Shown: positions 7,488 through 16,291 of the stretch, one piece after another
How positions within the stretch are numbered: the stretch's first letter is position 1
Layout: the number at the start of each line of letters is the position of its first letter
Assembly (NCBI RefSeq): GCF_002005225.1
Contig: NZ_CP019724.1
Coordinates: 6,031,501 to 6,095,500, forward strand
Length of the DNA: 64,000 nt
Reading direction: 5' to 3'
DNA from: Streptomyces pactum
GTDB taxonomy: Bacteria > Actinomycetota > Actinomycetes > Streptomycetales > Streptomycetaceae
Translations under genes and position numbers: made by a program
Notes under the pieces: generated by a model
The model's input: the letters and a program-made list of their open reading frames with translations, nothing else
Told to the model about the DNA's origin: nothing
Database searches by the model: none

Positions 7488-9017
7488 ATGGCAGCTTCGG
7501 CGGGGGCCCCGGCGGGAGCTTCGGCGGCCGGGCGGGCACGGAGGTTCGTCGTCGAGGCCGACGGCGGGTCACGGGGCAACCCGGGGCCCGCGGGCTACGG
7601 GGCGGTGGTGCTGGACGCGGCGACGGGGCAGACCCTCGCCGAGGCCGCCGAGTACCTCGGGGTCGTCACGAACAACGTGGCCGAGTACCGGGGCCTGCTG
7701 GCCGGCCTGCGCGCGGCCAGGGAACTGGACCCGGACGCGACCGTCCACGTCCGCATGGACTCCAAGCTCGTCGTCGAGCAGATGTCGGGCCGCTGGAAGA
7801 TCAAGCACCCGGACATGAAGCCGCTGGCGGCCGAGGCGGCGCGCGTCTTCCCTCCGGGGCGGGTGACGTACGAGTGGATCCCCCGCGCGAGCAACAAGCA
7901 CGCCGACCGCCTGGCCAACGAGGCGATGGACGCGGGGGCGCGCGGCGAGCAGTGGTCGCCGTCCCGGTCGACGGCGGAACTGGACGCGGGGGGCGCCCGG
8001 GCTGCCGCTGCCACTGACGTGGGCGCGGAGGCCGCCGACGCCGCCGCCGCCGTCGAGCGTGGCGCGGGTGCGGGCGCAGATGTGGATGCAGGCGCGGGTC
8101 CGGGGGCGCGTGCCGGTTCCGGCGCGGATGCCGGCGCCGGGGCCGGTGCTGACGCGGGTGCCTCTGTGGGTGAGCGCGTCACCCGGGCGGCCCGGACCGA
8201 CGCCGGGACGGCCACCGACGACACCGGCGCCTCCGCTGCCGACGCCTCCGCTGTCGGCCCCTCCGTTGCCGGCGCCTCCATTACCGGCGCCTCCGCTGCC
8301 GGCGCCTCCGCTGCCGGCGCCGAGGTCTCGGCCGTCGCCGACGTGCGGGCCGCCAGGACCGTCGCCTCCCCCGGCTGGGGACCGCCCGACATGGGCGCCC
8401 CCGCCACCTTCGTACTGCTCCGGCACGGGGAGACGCCCCTGACGCCGCAGAAGCGGTTCTCCGGGAGCGGCGGCAGCGATCCGTCCCTGTCGGCCGTCGG
8501 CCGGGAGCAGGCCGAGAGGGCCGCCGCGAGCCTGGCCCGGCGCGGCACGATCCAGGCGGTCGTCGCCTCGCCCCTGGCCCGCACCCGCGAGACCGCCGGC
8601 ATCGTCGCCGCCCGCCTCGGCCTGCCGGTGACGGTCGAGGAGGGCCTGCGGGAGACCGACTTCGGGGCCTGGGAGGGACTGACCTTCGGCGAGGCGCGCG
8701 AGCGGTACCCCGACGACCTGGACGCCTGGCTGTCCTCCCCGGACGCGGAGCCGACCGGCGGCGGCGAGAGCTTCGCGGCGACCGGGGCGCGGGTCGCCGC
8801 CACCCGCGACCGACTGGTCGCGGCCTACGCGGGCCGCACGGTGCTGCTGGTCTCCCATGTGACGCCGATCAAGACGTTCGTACGGCTCGCCCTGGGCGCC
8901 CCGCCCGAGTCGCTGTTCCGCATGGAACTGTCGGCGGCGTCGCTGTCGGCGGTGGCGTACTACGCGGACGGCGGCGCCAGCGTGCGGCTGTTCAACGACA
9001 CGTCCCACCTGCGCTGA
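7488..9017 (+). CDS. bifunctional RNase HI / acid phosphatase (CobC-like)
   Basis: 509 aa, two domains. Residues ~20-150 are RNase HI with the catalytic acidic residues in VEADGGSRGNPG, NNVAEYRGL, RMDSKLVVEQ and SNKHADRLANEA; the role is cleavage of RNA in RNA:DNA hybrids. Residues ~305-505 are a histidine phosphatase (RHGETPLTPQKRFSG, later FGAWEGLTFGEA and LVSHVTPIKT) of the CobC / phosphoglycerate-mutase type. An RNase H-acid phosphatase fusion has been characterised in S. coelicolor (SCO2299). The ~150-residue Ala/Gly/Asp linker is unusually long and is encoded by GC-rich repeats (GASAAGASAAGA and similar). It starts 10 nt after the zinc-ribbon stop. Its 3' end overlaps the convergent aldolase gene by 26 nt. 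Confidence 0.95.
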   Translation: MAASAGAPAGASAAGRARRFVVEADGGSRGNPGPAGYGAVVLDAATGQTLAEAAEYLGVVTNNVAEYRGLLAGLRAARELDPDATVHVRMDSKLVVEQMSGRWKIKHPDMKPLAAEAARVFPPGRVTYEWIPRASNKHADRLANEAMDAGARGEQWSPSRSTAELDAGGARAAAATDVGAEAADAAAAVERGAGAGADVDAGAGPGARAGSGADAGAGAGADAGASVGERVTRAARTDAGTATDDTGASAADASAVGPSVAGASITGASAAGASAAGAEVSAVADVRAARTVASPGWGPPDMGAPATFVLLRHGETPLTPQKRFSGSGGSDPSLSAVGREQAERAAASLARRGTIQAVVASPLARTRETAGIVAARLGLPVTVEEGLRETDFGAWEGLTFGEARERYPDDLDAWLSSPDAEPTGGGESFAATGARVAATRDRLVAAYAGRTVLLVSHVTPIKTFVRLALGAPPESLFRMELSAASLSAVAYYADGGASVRLFNDTSHLR

Positions 9018-9669
9018 GCCCTGCGGCCTCCCGGGCGAGCCGCTCCACGCGCTCCCAGTCCCGGCCGGCCACCGCGTCCTTCGGGATCATCCAACTGCCC
9101 CCGACGCAGCCGACGTTGGGCAGTGCCAGGTACTCCGGCGCCGAGGCCGGCCCGATGCCGCCGGTCGGGCAGAAGCGGGCCTGTGGCAGCGGGGCGGCGA
9201 GCGCCTTGAGGTAGGTGGTGCCGCCCGCGGCCTCGGCCGGGAAGAACTTCATCTCCCGCACCCCGCGCTCCAGCAGCGCCACCACCTCCGAGGTGGTCGA
9301 CACCCCCGGCAGGAACGGCACCCCGGACCCCCGCATCGCCGCCAGCAGCACGTCGGTCCACCCGGGGCTCACCAGGAACCGCGCCCCGGCCCGCACGACG
9401 TCCTCCACCTGGCCCGGCGTGATGACCGTGCCCGCGCCGACGACCGCGCCCGGCACCTCACCGGCGATCGCGCGGATCGCGTCGACCGCGACCGGCGTCC
9501 GCAACGTCACCTCGATCGCGGGCAGCCCGCCGGCGACGAGCGCCCGGGCGAGCGGCACGGCGTCGCCGAGGTCGTCGACGACCACGACGGGAACGACGGG
9601 CGCGAGATCCAGCACCGACGGTGTCGACGGCGTCGAGGCGTGCGGGGAGGAGGGCAGCGGTGAGGTCAT
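8992..9669 (-). CDS. eda: 2-keto-3-deoxy-6-phosphogluconate (KDPG/KHG) aldolase
   Basis: 225 aa class I aldolase that splits 2-keto-3-deoxy-6-phosphogluconate into pyruvate and glyceraldehyde-3-phosphate, and often 2-keto-4-hydroxyglutarate. Seen: catalytic Glu in [33 protein letters not shown], the Schiff-base Lys in [11 protein letters not shown], and the phosphate-binding [10 protein letters not shown]. The N-terminal ~20 residues are a Ser/Thr/Pro-rich extension. The ATG at 9669 lies inside a 16-bp perfect palindrome. No KDG kinase or Entner-Doudoroff dehydratase is adjacent, so a role in uronate or hydroxyglutarate catabolism remains open. Confidence 0.93.
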   Translation of the reverse strand: MTSPLPSSPHASTPSTPSVLDLAPVVPVVVVDDLGDAVPLARALVAGGLPAIEVTLRTPVAVDAIRAIAGEVPGAVVGAGTVITPGQVEDVVRAGARFLVSPGWTDVLLAAMRGSGVPFLPGVSTTSEVVALLERGVREMKFFPAEAAGGTTYLKALAAPLPQARFCPTGGIGPASAPEYLALPNVGCVGGSWMIPKDAVAGRDWERVERLAREAAGLSAGGTCR

Positions 9670-9726
9670 GACCTCATCGTGCCGTCGGCAAGCATTCTGT
9701 GCAATCGTCGTTGCGACCTGCGCAAC
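9661..9726. promoter_or_regulatory. eda promoter region with inverted repeats
   Basis: Three symmetric elements lie just upstream of eda. TGAGGTCATGACCTCA (9661-9676) is a perfect 16-bp palindrome that contains the start codon. gcaa-tcgtcg-ttgc occupies 9701-9714, and gttgcg-acctg-cgcaac 9710-9726, the two sharing the central half-site. Three phased TTGC half-sites look like binding sites for a dimeric regulator (AsnC/Lrp or GntR type). No regulator gene is adjacent. The assignment is from symmetry only. Confidence 0.5.
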
Positions 9727-9744
9727 GGGTGATGCGACGAGGGC

Positions 9745-10527
9745 TCAGTGGACCTCCGCCACCAGCACGTCCAGCGACCACGGCTTCCCGGCCCCGGCGG
9801 GCGCCTCCGCCTCCACCTCGTACCCCAGGTCCCGCAGCGCCTCCACCAGCTCCGCAGGCCCCTCGGGCGCGGTCCCGGACGCCAGCAGGCTCCGCACGAT
9901 CCGCCCCTTGGTCGCCTTGTTGAAGTGGCTGACCACCTTCCGGGTCGGCGCGTGCAGCACCCGCACGGTCGCCGTCCGCCCGGCGACCTCCCCCTTCGGC
10001 CGCCACGCCGCCGCGTACGCCGACGAGCGCAGGTCCAGCACCAGCCGGTCCCCGGCCGCCTCGGGCAGCACCTCGGCCATCGGCGCCCGCCAGTAGGCGC
10101 CCAGCGCCCCGAGCCCGGGGAGCTTGACGCCCATCGAGCACCGGTAGGAGGGAATCCGGTCGGTCACCCGCACCGCGCCCCACAGCCCGGAGAACACCAG
10201 CAGCGAACGGGCGGCCCGCTTCCCGGCAGCCGGTTCCAGCGAGGCCAGGTCCAGGGCGTCGTACAGCACACCGGTGTAGATCTCCCCGGCCGGGCGGGCC
10301 CCCGCCGTCCGCAGCTCCGCGTTCTTGGCCACCTCGCCGCGCAGCCCCTCGCTCAGCCCGAGCACCTCGCGCGCCTTCTCCTCGTCGCCGGCGCACAGCT
10401 CGGCCAGCTCGCCGAGGACGGTCTCCCGGGCGGGGGTCAGCCCCGGCAGGGACAGCGACTCCGGCTTCAGCGGGGCGCCCCGGCCGGACGCGGCCTTCCC
10501 CTCGGACGGCGGCAGCAGGACAAGCAC
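9745..10527 (-). CDS. yaaA: YaaA-family peroxide-stress protein
   Basis: 260 aa, full-length match to the YaaA/DUF328 family, which in E. coli limits free iron and protects DNA and proteins during peroxide stress. Seen: the family opening [61 protein letters not shown] and [19 protein letters not shown] (the conserved helix-hairpin-helix-like basic segment). Cytosolic. It lies upstream of eda in the same direction with a 75-nt gap, and is divergent from rnpB. An 8-bp tandem repeat fills the space just upstream of the ATG. Confidence 0.92.
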   Translation of the reverse strand: MLVLLPPSEGKAASGRGAPLKPESLSLPGLTPARETVLGELAELCAGDEEKAREVLGLSEGLRGEVAKNAELRTAGARPAGEIYTGVLYDALDLASLEPAAGKRAARSLLVFSGLWGAVRVTDRIPSYRCSMGVKLPGLGALGAYWRAPMAEVLPEAAGDRLVLDLRSSAYAAAWRPKGEVAGRTATVRVLHAPTRKVVSHFNKATKGRIVRSLLASGTAPEGPAELVEALRDLGYEVEAEAPAGAGKPWSLDVLVAEVH

Positions 10528-10547
10528 ACGTACTCCTTCACTCCGAG

Positions 10548-10591
10548 CTCCTGGGCTCCTGGGCTCCTGGGCTCCTGGGCTCCTGGGCTCC
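10548..10591. repeat. 8-bp tandem repeat upstream of yaaA
   Basis: Five and a half perfect copies of ctcctggg in the yaaA leader, beginning 20 bp upstream of the start codon. Because they sit in the leader, slippage here would change the leader length and not the protein. Confidence 0.9.
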
Positions 10592-10774
10592 AGGTCAGGG
10601 TACGGCGTGCCCCTCCCGCGCCCGCTCGACGGCCCGTACGAGACCGCCGGGGCCGTCGGCGTGGCAGCGCACGGCGCGGACCTCGCGCCCCCGCCCTATT
10701 CCCGAGGGGCTCGGCTCTGGCGACGGCGGGCGCGGGAGCGAGGCGGGGCGCACGCCCGGTACCATGGTCGATAC

Positions 10775-11196
10775 GGCAGACGAGCCGGGCGGGCGGCCGC
10801 GTGGAGTCCCTTACGGGGCTTCCCGAGGAACGTCCGGGCTCCACAGGGCAGGGTGATGGCTAACGGCCACCCGGGGTGACCCGCGGGACAGTGCCACAGA
10901 AAGCAGACCGCCCGGCGCTTCGGCGTCGGGTAAGGGTGAAACGGTGGTGTAAGAGACCACCAGTGCCCAGGGCGACCTGGGCAGCTAGGTAAACCCCACC
11001 CGGAGCAAGGTCAAGAGGAGACGCCTTCTCGGAAGAGAGGGTGTCTCTGCGCGGACGTTCGAGGGCTGCCCGCCCGAGTCCGCGGGTAGACCGCTGGAGG
11101 CCGGTGGCAACGCCGGTCCTAGATGGATGGCCGTCGCCGGCGGGCCCGCGAGGACCCGCCGGAACAGAACCCGGCGTACAGCCCGACTCGTCTGCC
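10775..11196 (+). ncRNA. rnpB: RNase P RNA, bacterial class A
   Basis: The catalytic RNA of RNase P, which removes 5' leaders from pre-tRNAs. Conserved blocks appear in order: gaggaacgtccgggctcc (P4 5' side), cagggtgatggctaacggcc, gggtaagggtgaaacggtgg, taagagaccaccag, ctgggcagctaggtaaaccc, gtagaccgctggaggcc, cctagatggatggccg and acagaacccggcgtaca (P4 3' side). The ends pair as P1: ggcagacgagccgggc (10775-10790) with gcccgactcgtctgcc (11181-11196), with one C-A mismatch. Length ~420 nt. It is divergent from yaaA. A degenerate copy of its last 40 nt occurs at 18227-18266. Confidence 0.97.
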
Positions 11197-11660
11197 GCTC
11201 CCCGCGGTCCGCTGTCACGAAATCTCCACGATCAGCGGCATTCCCACACCCGGGCGTCCCCGCCGTCACGAGGGCCGGAGCGCGAACAGGCTTCGCCGTG
11301 CGTATAGTTGGCCGAAAATCGACAGCTCGTGCGGATGAGGAAGCCGGTGCACCCCAAGCGGTCGAGGCGATCTGACGCCGCGTCAGTGCGGTTCCCGCCC
11401 GCGATCCCGCCCTCCGGCGGTTCCCGCTCGGCGTCGTCCCGGCTACCACAGCGGGACGTGCGAGCGACGGGTTCACGACGAACTCGGATTGCTGACGGAC
11501 TATGCAACAAGCGGGGCCTTCTCGCACATCAGGGTGATTAGCATGAGCCCTACGTGGTCGGAAGATCGCCCTCCTGTTGGTTGACCTCTTTCCCGGCCCG
11601 CGGCTGCCGTTGTGCCGCCGCCCCTGATTCCCCTGCTCTCACGGACCGAGGGACCGCTCC
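11197..11660 (+). promoter_or_regulatory. conservon leader / promoter region
   Basis: 464 bp without a convincing gene. The composition is less GC-rich than the surroundings in places. gtgcgtatagttgg near 11297-11310 offers a TATAGT -10-like hexamer. ctgacg-ccg-cgtcag (11372-11386) is a perfect inverted repeat that could be an operator. Short open frames here have no ribosome-binding site and no recognisable product. Confidence 0.4.
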
Positions 11661-13496
11661 ATGCCAGTGCCTGCTTCGCCCAGCCAGCACCAACCGGTGG
11701 GGGCGCCGCGCACCTCGTTCGCCGTCCGGTCCGCCGTGCTGGTGACGAGCGCCGTCGCCGGCGGCGCGGCGGTCGCCCTGGCACCGTCCGGCGCCTCCAC
11801 GTGGACCCTGGCCGTGGTGGTGGCCGCGTGGGTGTGCGTGGCCGTCACCGTCCTCGTCGACCACCGGCTCGTCCACGGGGCCCGCCGCGCGGCCGCCGAG
11901 CGGGAGTCGGAGAACAGCCGGCTCAAGGCGGAAGGGGCCCGGCTGTCGGCCGAGATCTCACACCTGGCCGGTGTGACGCTGCCGGCCGTGGCCCGGCGGC
12001 TGCGGGAGGGCGCGAGCGCGGCCGAGGTGCTGGGCAGCGTGCCACCGCCGTCCGACCCGCAACTGCGGCGGATCGCGCACACGTTCGCCGCCACCGTCGA
12101 GGAGGACGTGCGGCGGACGGCCGCCCTGGACGGCGAATACCGCACGATGCGCAACGAAGTGGACCAGGCGGCGGCCGAGTACGAGCACTTCGTGAAGGAG
12201 GCGCTGCCCGCCGCCGTCGCCCGGCTGCGCGACGGCCGGTCCGTCGGCACCGTGCTCGCCGAAGCCGACCTGCCCCGGCTGCCGGCGCTGCGTGTCCCGG
12301 CCGAATCCTTCATCCGCGAGCTGGCCCACAGTGAGCGGCGCGCCGCCGCGGCACAGGCCGCCTCCGCCAAGGCGCTCAGCCGCGTCCAGGCCAAGGCCGT
12401 GCGGATGCTCGCCGACCTGCGGGAGATGCAGGAGCGGCACGGCGAGGAGGTCTTCGGAGACCTGCTGAAGCTGGACCACAGCACCTCCCAACTCGGCCTG
12501 ATGACCGACCGGCTGGCGCTGCTCATGGGCGGCCGGTCCAGCCGCGCCTGGAACAAGCCGATCGTGATGGAGAGCATCCTGCGCGGTGCCGCCGGCCGCA
12601 TCGCCGCCTACCAGCGGGTGCGCCTGCACTGCTCCACCCGCGCCGCGGTCTCCGGCTTCGCCGCCGAGGGCGTGATGCACCTGCTCGCCGAGCTGATGGA
12701 CAACGCCGCGAACTTCTCCCCGCCCATCGACGAGGTGCACGTCTACGTCGAGGACCGCAGCGCCGGCATCGTCGTCACCATCGAGGACAGCGGCCTGAAG
12801 ATGGCCGACGCGGCGATGCGCCGCGCCGAGGAGGCCGTGACCGGCCGCGTCACCGACCTCGCGTCACTTCAGGGCACCCGGCTCGGCCTGGCCGTGGTGG
12901 GGCGGCTCGCGGCGAAGTACGGCATCAGCGTCAACTACCGCCCCTCCTCCCGCGGCGGCACCGGCGTCGTCGTCCTGCTGCCCCTGGACCTGCTCGCCCA
13001 GCAGCGCGACACGGTCCCGCACGAGACGGCCCCCCGGTCCGACGCGATGCCCGCCGCGCTCGCACCCGCCCCGGCCCCGCTGCCCGACACCACCGCCCGC
13101 CCCGCGGCCGCGGCGCTGCCCCCGGCCCCCGGGGACCCCGCCGCACGGCCCGGACCGCCCGACGACACCGTCCGCCCCGCGGCCGCGGCGCTGCCCCCGG
13201 CCACCGCGCACCCCGCGCGGCCCGAAGGGCCCGACCACGGACGGCACCGGCGGCCCGACGGCACCACGCCGAACGGTCTGCCGGTCCGGGCCCCCGGCCG
13301 CACCATGGCCGAGGCGGAGCGCGATCGCGAACAGCGTCAGTCGGCGTCCGGGCAGGCCGGTGACGCACCGGCGACGCGGCGCCAGGCACGCGACGCGGGT
13401 TCGCGGTTCGGCGCCTTCCACCGCGCACGGCAGTCCGGGGACGGCACCACCGGACCGGGTGCCCGGCCCGGGTCACAGCCGCCCGCGGCTCCGTAG
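11661..13496 (+). CDS. cvnA: conservon CvnA: sensor-kinase-like ATPase
   Basis: 611 aa. Two N-terminal hydrophobic helices (~20-70: SAVLVTSAVAGGAAVAL and LAVVVAAWVCVAVTVLV) anchor it in the membrane. A long helical region follows (REMQERHGEEVFGDLLKLDH, with a His in a HisKA-like setting), then a HATPase domain with N-box LLAELMDNAANFSPP, G-box IEDSGLKMADAAM and GLAVVGRLAAKYGISV. The last ~180 residues are Pro/Ala-rich and disordered. In the characterised conservon cvn9 (rarA-E) the homologue forms a membrane complex with the small partner proteins and controls differentiation. The ATG at 11661 is the first start after the leader. cvnB follows after 126 nt. Confidence 0.93.
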   Translation: MPVPASPSQHQPVGAPRTSFAVRSAVLVTSAVAGGAAVALAPSGASTWTLAVVVAAWVCVAVTVLVDHRLVHGARRAAAERESENSRLKAEGARLSAEISHLAGVTLPAVARRLREGASAAEVLGSVPPPSDPQLRRIAHTFAATVEEDVRRTAALDGEYRTMRNEVDQAAAEYEHFVKEALPAAVARLRDGRSVGTVLAEADLPRLPALRVPAESFIRELAHSERRAAAAQAASAKALSRVQAKAVRMLADLREMQERHGEEVFGDLLKLDHSTSQLGLMTDRLALLMGGRSSRAWNKPIVMESILRGAAGRIAAYQRVRLHCSTRAAVSGFAAEGVMHLLAELMDNAANFSPPIDEVHVYVEDRSAGIVVTIEDSGLKMADAAMRRAEEAVTGRVTDLASLQGTRLGLAVVGRLAAKYGISVNYRPSSRGGTGVVVLLPLDLLAQQRDTVPHETAPRSDAMPAALAPAPAPLPDTTARPAAAALPPAPGDPAARPGPPDDTVRPAAAALPPATAHPARPEGPDHGRHRRPDGTTPNGLPVRAPGRTMAEAERDREQRQSASGQAGDAPATRRQARDAGSRFGAFHRARQSGDGTTGPGARPGSQPPAAP

Positions 13497-13622
13497 TCCC
13501 ACCCCTTCCCGTACGGGGCGGGTCCCCTCTCCCCGTACGGCGTGGGCCCCCTCGCCCCGTACGGCGTCCGGGGCGACGGCGCCCCGTCCCGCTCGAGCTC
13601 GTGAGATAGGAGGAACGGGCCG

Positions 13623-14081
13623 GTGACCGGTCAGCCGGACACCACCGTCCCATCACCCATCATGCAGACCACCGACAACAGCCTCACCTGGCTCCTGCAG
13701 GGCCTCTTGGAACAGACCCCCGGCGCACGTCACGCCCTGGTCCTGTCCCGGGACGGCCTCAAGCTCTGCTGGAGCGAGCACCTGACGCTCGACCGGGCCG
13801 ACCAGCTCTCGGCGATCTGCTCCGGCATCCAGGCCCTCGCCCAAGGGGCCTCCATGGAGTTCGGCGACGGCACCGGCGGCGTCCGGCAGTCGATGACCGA
13901 GTTCCACGGCGGCCTGCTGTTCATCGTGGAGGCCGGCGAGGGGGCGCACCTCGCCGTCGTCGCCGAGGAGGACGCCGACCCCGGAGTGATCGGCCACCAG
14001 ATGACGGAGCTGGTCGAGCAGCTCGGCGAGCACCTGCGGGCCGAGCCGCGGGACCAGGCCAGGGGAAGCGGCACCTCGTGA
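13623..14081 (+). CDS. cvnB: conservon CvnB: roadblock/LC7 protein
   Basis: 152 aa roadblock/LC7 fold, the class that acts as GTPase-activating or scaffolding partner of Ras-like GTPases. Seen: NSLTWLLQGLLEQTPGARHA, LVLSRDGLKLCWS, DQLSAICSGIQALAQGAS and GAHLAVVAEEDADPGVIGHQ. The GTG at 13623 is preceded by AGGAGGAACGGGCCG; an ATG 13 codons later (MQTTDNS) is an alternative. It overlaps cvnC by 4 nt (GTGA). By homology to RarB it should bind CvnA and the GTPase CvnD. Confidence 0.93.
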   Translation: MTGQPDTTVPSPIMQTTDNSLTWLLQGLLEQTPGARHALVLSRDGLKLCWSEHLTLDRADQLSAICSGIQALAQGASMEFGDGTGGVRQSMTEFHGGLLFIVEAGEGAHLAVVAEEDADPGVIGHQMTELVEQLGEHLRAEPRDQARGSGTS

Positions 14082-14434
14082 TGCGCAAACCCGTCGACAC
14101 GGGTGATCCGGACCGGCTCTACACCGTCACCGGTGGTCGGAGCCGTGCCGACGAGTCCTTCGACCTGGTCACCCTCATCGTCAGCGAGAGCGGGCCCGTA
14201 CCGGGGATGCAGTCGGAGCACGCCCGGATCCTGGAGCTGTGCCGGCACCCCACCGCCGTCGTCGAGATCGCCGCGGAACTCATGCTGCCCGTCATGGTGG
14301 TGCGGATCCTGCTCGGCGACCTGCAGGACACGGGCCGCATCACCGCCCGCCATCCGCGCGCGGCGCGGTCCGTCGCCTCCCTGCCTGATTCCGCCCTACT
14401 CCAAGAGGTGCTCCATGGGCTCCGCAACCTCTGA
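14078..14434 (+). CDS. cvnC: conservon CvnC: DUF742 protein
   Basis: 118 aa, DUF742 family, a winged-helix-like small protein found almost only in conservons. Seen: DRLYTVTGGRSRADESFDLV, PEHARILELCRHPTAVVEIA-like core (here MQSEHARILELCRHPTAVVE) and VVRILLGDLQDTGRITARHP. It starts at GTG 14078 overlapping the cvnB stop, or at ATG 14081. Its 3' end overlaps cvnD by 20 nt, consistent with tight coupling of the complex. Confidence 0.93.
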   Translation: MMRKPVDTGDPDRLYTVTGGRSRADESFDLVTLIVSESGPVPGMQSEHARILELCRHPTAVVEIAAELMLPVMVVRILLGDLQDTGRITARHPRAARSVASLPDSALLQEVLHGLRNL

Positions 14435-15032
14435 GCTGCCCTCCCACCGCACACCGCTGAACGACACCGCGGAGACCGGTCTCAAGATCGTCGTCGTGGG
14501 CGGATTCGGCGTCGGCAAGACGACCCTGGTCCGCTCCGTGAGCGAGATCCGGCCACTCAACACCGAGGAGGTGATGACCCAGGCCGGCGTGGGCGTCGAC
14601 GAGACCAGCGCGGTGGCGGCGAAGACCACCACGACGGTCGCCTTCGACTTCGGGCGGATCAGCCTCAACGACCGCATGGTGCTGTACTTGTTCGGAGCGC
14701 CCGGCCAGGAGCGCTTCTGGTTCCTGTGGGACAGGCTGTTCTCGGGAACACTGGGCGCCGTGGTCCTCGTGGACACCCGCCGGATGGACGACTCCTGGTA
14801 CGCGATCGACAGGCTGGAGCACCACCGCACGCCCTTCGTGGTGGCCGTGAACCGGTTCGACGAGGACACCGACCGGTACTCCCTGGACGAGATACGCCAG
14901 GCACTCGCCCTGCCCGCCCACGTGCCGATGGTCGACTGCGACGCACGGGTCCGGCACTCCGGCAAGGACGTGCTGATCACCCTCGTGAACCACCTTCACG
15001 ACATGGCCATCGCCGAGGAGACGACACTGTGA
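14415..15032 (+). CDS. cvnD: conservon CvnD: Ras-like GTPase
   Basis: 205 aa small GTPase. P-loop GGFGVGKTTLVRSVSE (G1), switch threonines in AAKTTTTVAFDFG, G3-like LFGAPGQERFWFLW (DxxG replaced by APGQ), and NRFDEDT as G4 (N-x-F-D in place of NKxD). It is the GTP-dependent switch of the conservon; the homologue RarD binds GTP and assembles at the membrane with the other components. The ATG at 14415 follows AAGAGGTG. It overlaps the P450 gene by 4 nt (GTGA). Confidence 0.93.
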   Translation: MGSATSELPSHRTPLNDTAETGLKIVVVGGFGVGKTTLVRSVSEIRPLNTEEVMTQAGVGVDETSAVAAKTTTTVAFDFGRISLNDRMVLYLFGAPGQERFWFLWDRLFSGTLGAVVLVDTRRMDDSWYAIDRLEHHRTPFVVAVNRFDEDTDRYSLDEIRQALALPAHVPMVDCDARVRHSGKDVLITLVNHLHDMAIAEETTL

Positions 15033-16291
15033 CCGACCCAGGCGGCCCCTACGCGCACCCGGCGCCCGCGGGGTGCCCCGCGCACTCCGGCGCGGTGCGC
15101 CTGACGGGGCTCGAGTACCAGCAGACGCCGGCGCAGCTCTACCGCGCGCTGCGCCGGGACCACGGCCCCGTCGCGCCCGTGGTGCTCGACGGCGGCATCC
15201 CGGCCTGGCTGGTGCTGGGCTACTCCGAGCTCACGTACGTGACCAGCCATGACGAGCTGTTCGCGCGGGACTCGCGGCGCTGGCACCAGTGGGAGAACAT
15301 CCCGCCGGACTGGCCGCTGCTGCCCTTCGTCGGGTACCAGCCGTCGGTGCTGTTCGCCGAGGGCGAGGAGCACCGGCGGCGGGCCGGGGTGATCACCGAG
15401 GCGCTGGAGGCGGTCGACCAGTTCGAGCTGGCCCACGACTGCCTGCTGATCGCCGACGACCTCATCGCCCGGTTCGCCGGCAGCGGCCGGGCGGAGCTGA
15501 TGGCCGACTACGCGCACGCCCTGCCCATGCGCACCGTGGTGCAACTGTGCGGGATGCCGACCTCGGGCGAGGACACCCGCCGGCTCGTCGACGACCTGCG
15601 GATCTCCCTGGACGCGGGGGAGGGCGACGACCCGGTGGCGGCGTACGGGCGCGTGGGCGAGCGGCTGCGGCAGTTGGTGAAGGACAAGCGGGCCGACCCC
15701 GGCCCGGACATCACCTCGCGCATGCTGACGCACCCGGCCGGTCTGACGGACGAGGAGATCGTCCAGGACCTGACCTCCGTCATCGCGGCGGCGCAGCAGC
15801 CGACGGCGAACTGGATCTGCAACACGCTGCGCCTGCTGCTGACGGACGAGCGGTTCGCCGTGAACGTGTCGGGCGGCCGGCTCAGCGTGGGCGAGGCGCT
15901 CAACGAGGTGCTGTGGCTGGACACGCCGACGCAGAACTTCATCGGGCGGTGGGCGGCACGGGACGTCCAGTTGGGCGGCCGGCAGATCCGGGCCGGCGAC
16001 TGCCTGGTGCTGGGGCTGGCCGCCGCCAACACCGACCCGCAGATCTGGCCGGAGGGGCACGTGGGCGCGGAGAACGCCGCGCACCTGTCGTTCAGCAACG
16101 GTGAGCACCGCTGCCCGTACCCGGCTCCGCTGCTGGCGGACGTGATGGCGCGGACGGCGGTCGAGACGCTGCTGGACCGGCTGCCCGACCTGGTGCTGGC
16201 GGTGGATCCGGAGGAACTGACCTGGCGGCCGTCGATCTGGATGCGAGGGCTGTCGGCGCTTCCGGTGCGGTTCACACCGGTGGTGCAGTAG
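15029..16291 (+). CDS. conservon CvnE: CYP157-like cytochrome P450 without ExxR
   Basis: 420 aa P450 starting GTG (VTDPGGPYAHPAPAGCPAHS) inside the cvnD stop. The haem-Cys loop is SFSNGEHRCPYPAPLLAD, with Cys present. The K-helix motif normally ExxR reads E-V-L-W (EALNEVLWLDTPTQNFIG), and the I-helix oxygen-activation motif reads IAAAQQPTAN, lacking the acid-alcohol pair. Loss of ExxR is the published hallmark of the CYP157 family of conservons. The protein may bind haem yet have unusual or no monooxygenase chemistry, perhaps acting as a sensor or partner. A canonical P450 lies convergent at 16804-18030, as in CYP154/CYP157 pairs. Confidence 0.92.
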   Translation: MTDPGGPYAHPAPAGCPAHSGAVRLTGLEYQQTPAQLYRALRRDHGPVAPVVLDGGIPAWLVLGYSELTYVTSHDELFARDSRRWHQWENIPPDWPLLPFVGYQPSVLFAEGEEHRRRAGVITEALEAVDQFELAHDCLLIADDLIARFAGSGRAELMADYAHALPMRTVVQLCGMPTSGEDTRRLVDDLRISLDAGEGDDPVAAYGRVGERLRQLVKDKRADPGPDITSRMLTHPAGLTDEEIVQDLTSVIAAAQQPTANWICNTLRLLLTDERFAVNVSGGRLSVGEALNEVLWLDTPTQNFIGRWAARDVQLGGRQIRAGDCLVLGLAAANTDPQIWPEGHVGAENAAHLSFSNGEHRCPYPAPLLADVMARTAVETLLDRLPDLVLAVDPEELTWRPSIWMRGLSALPVRFTPVVQ

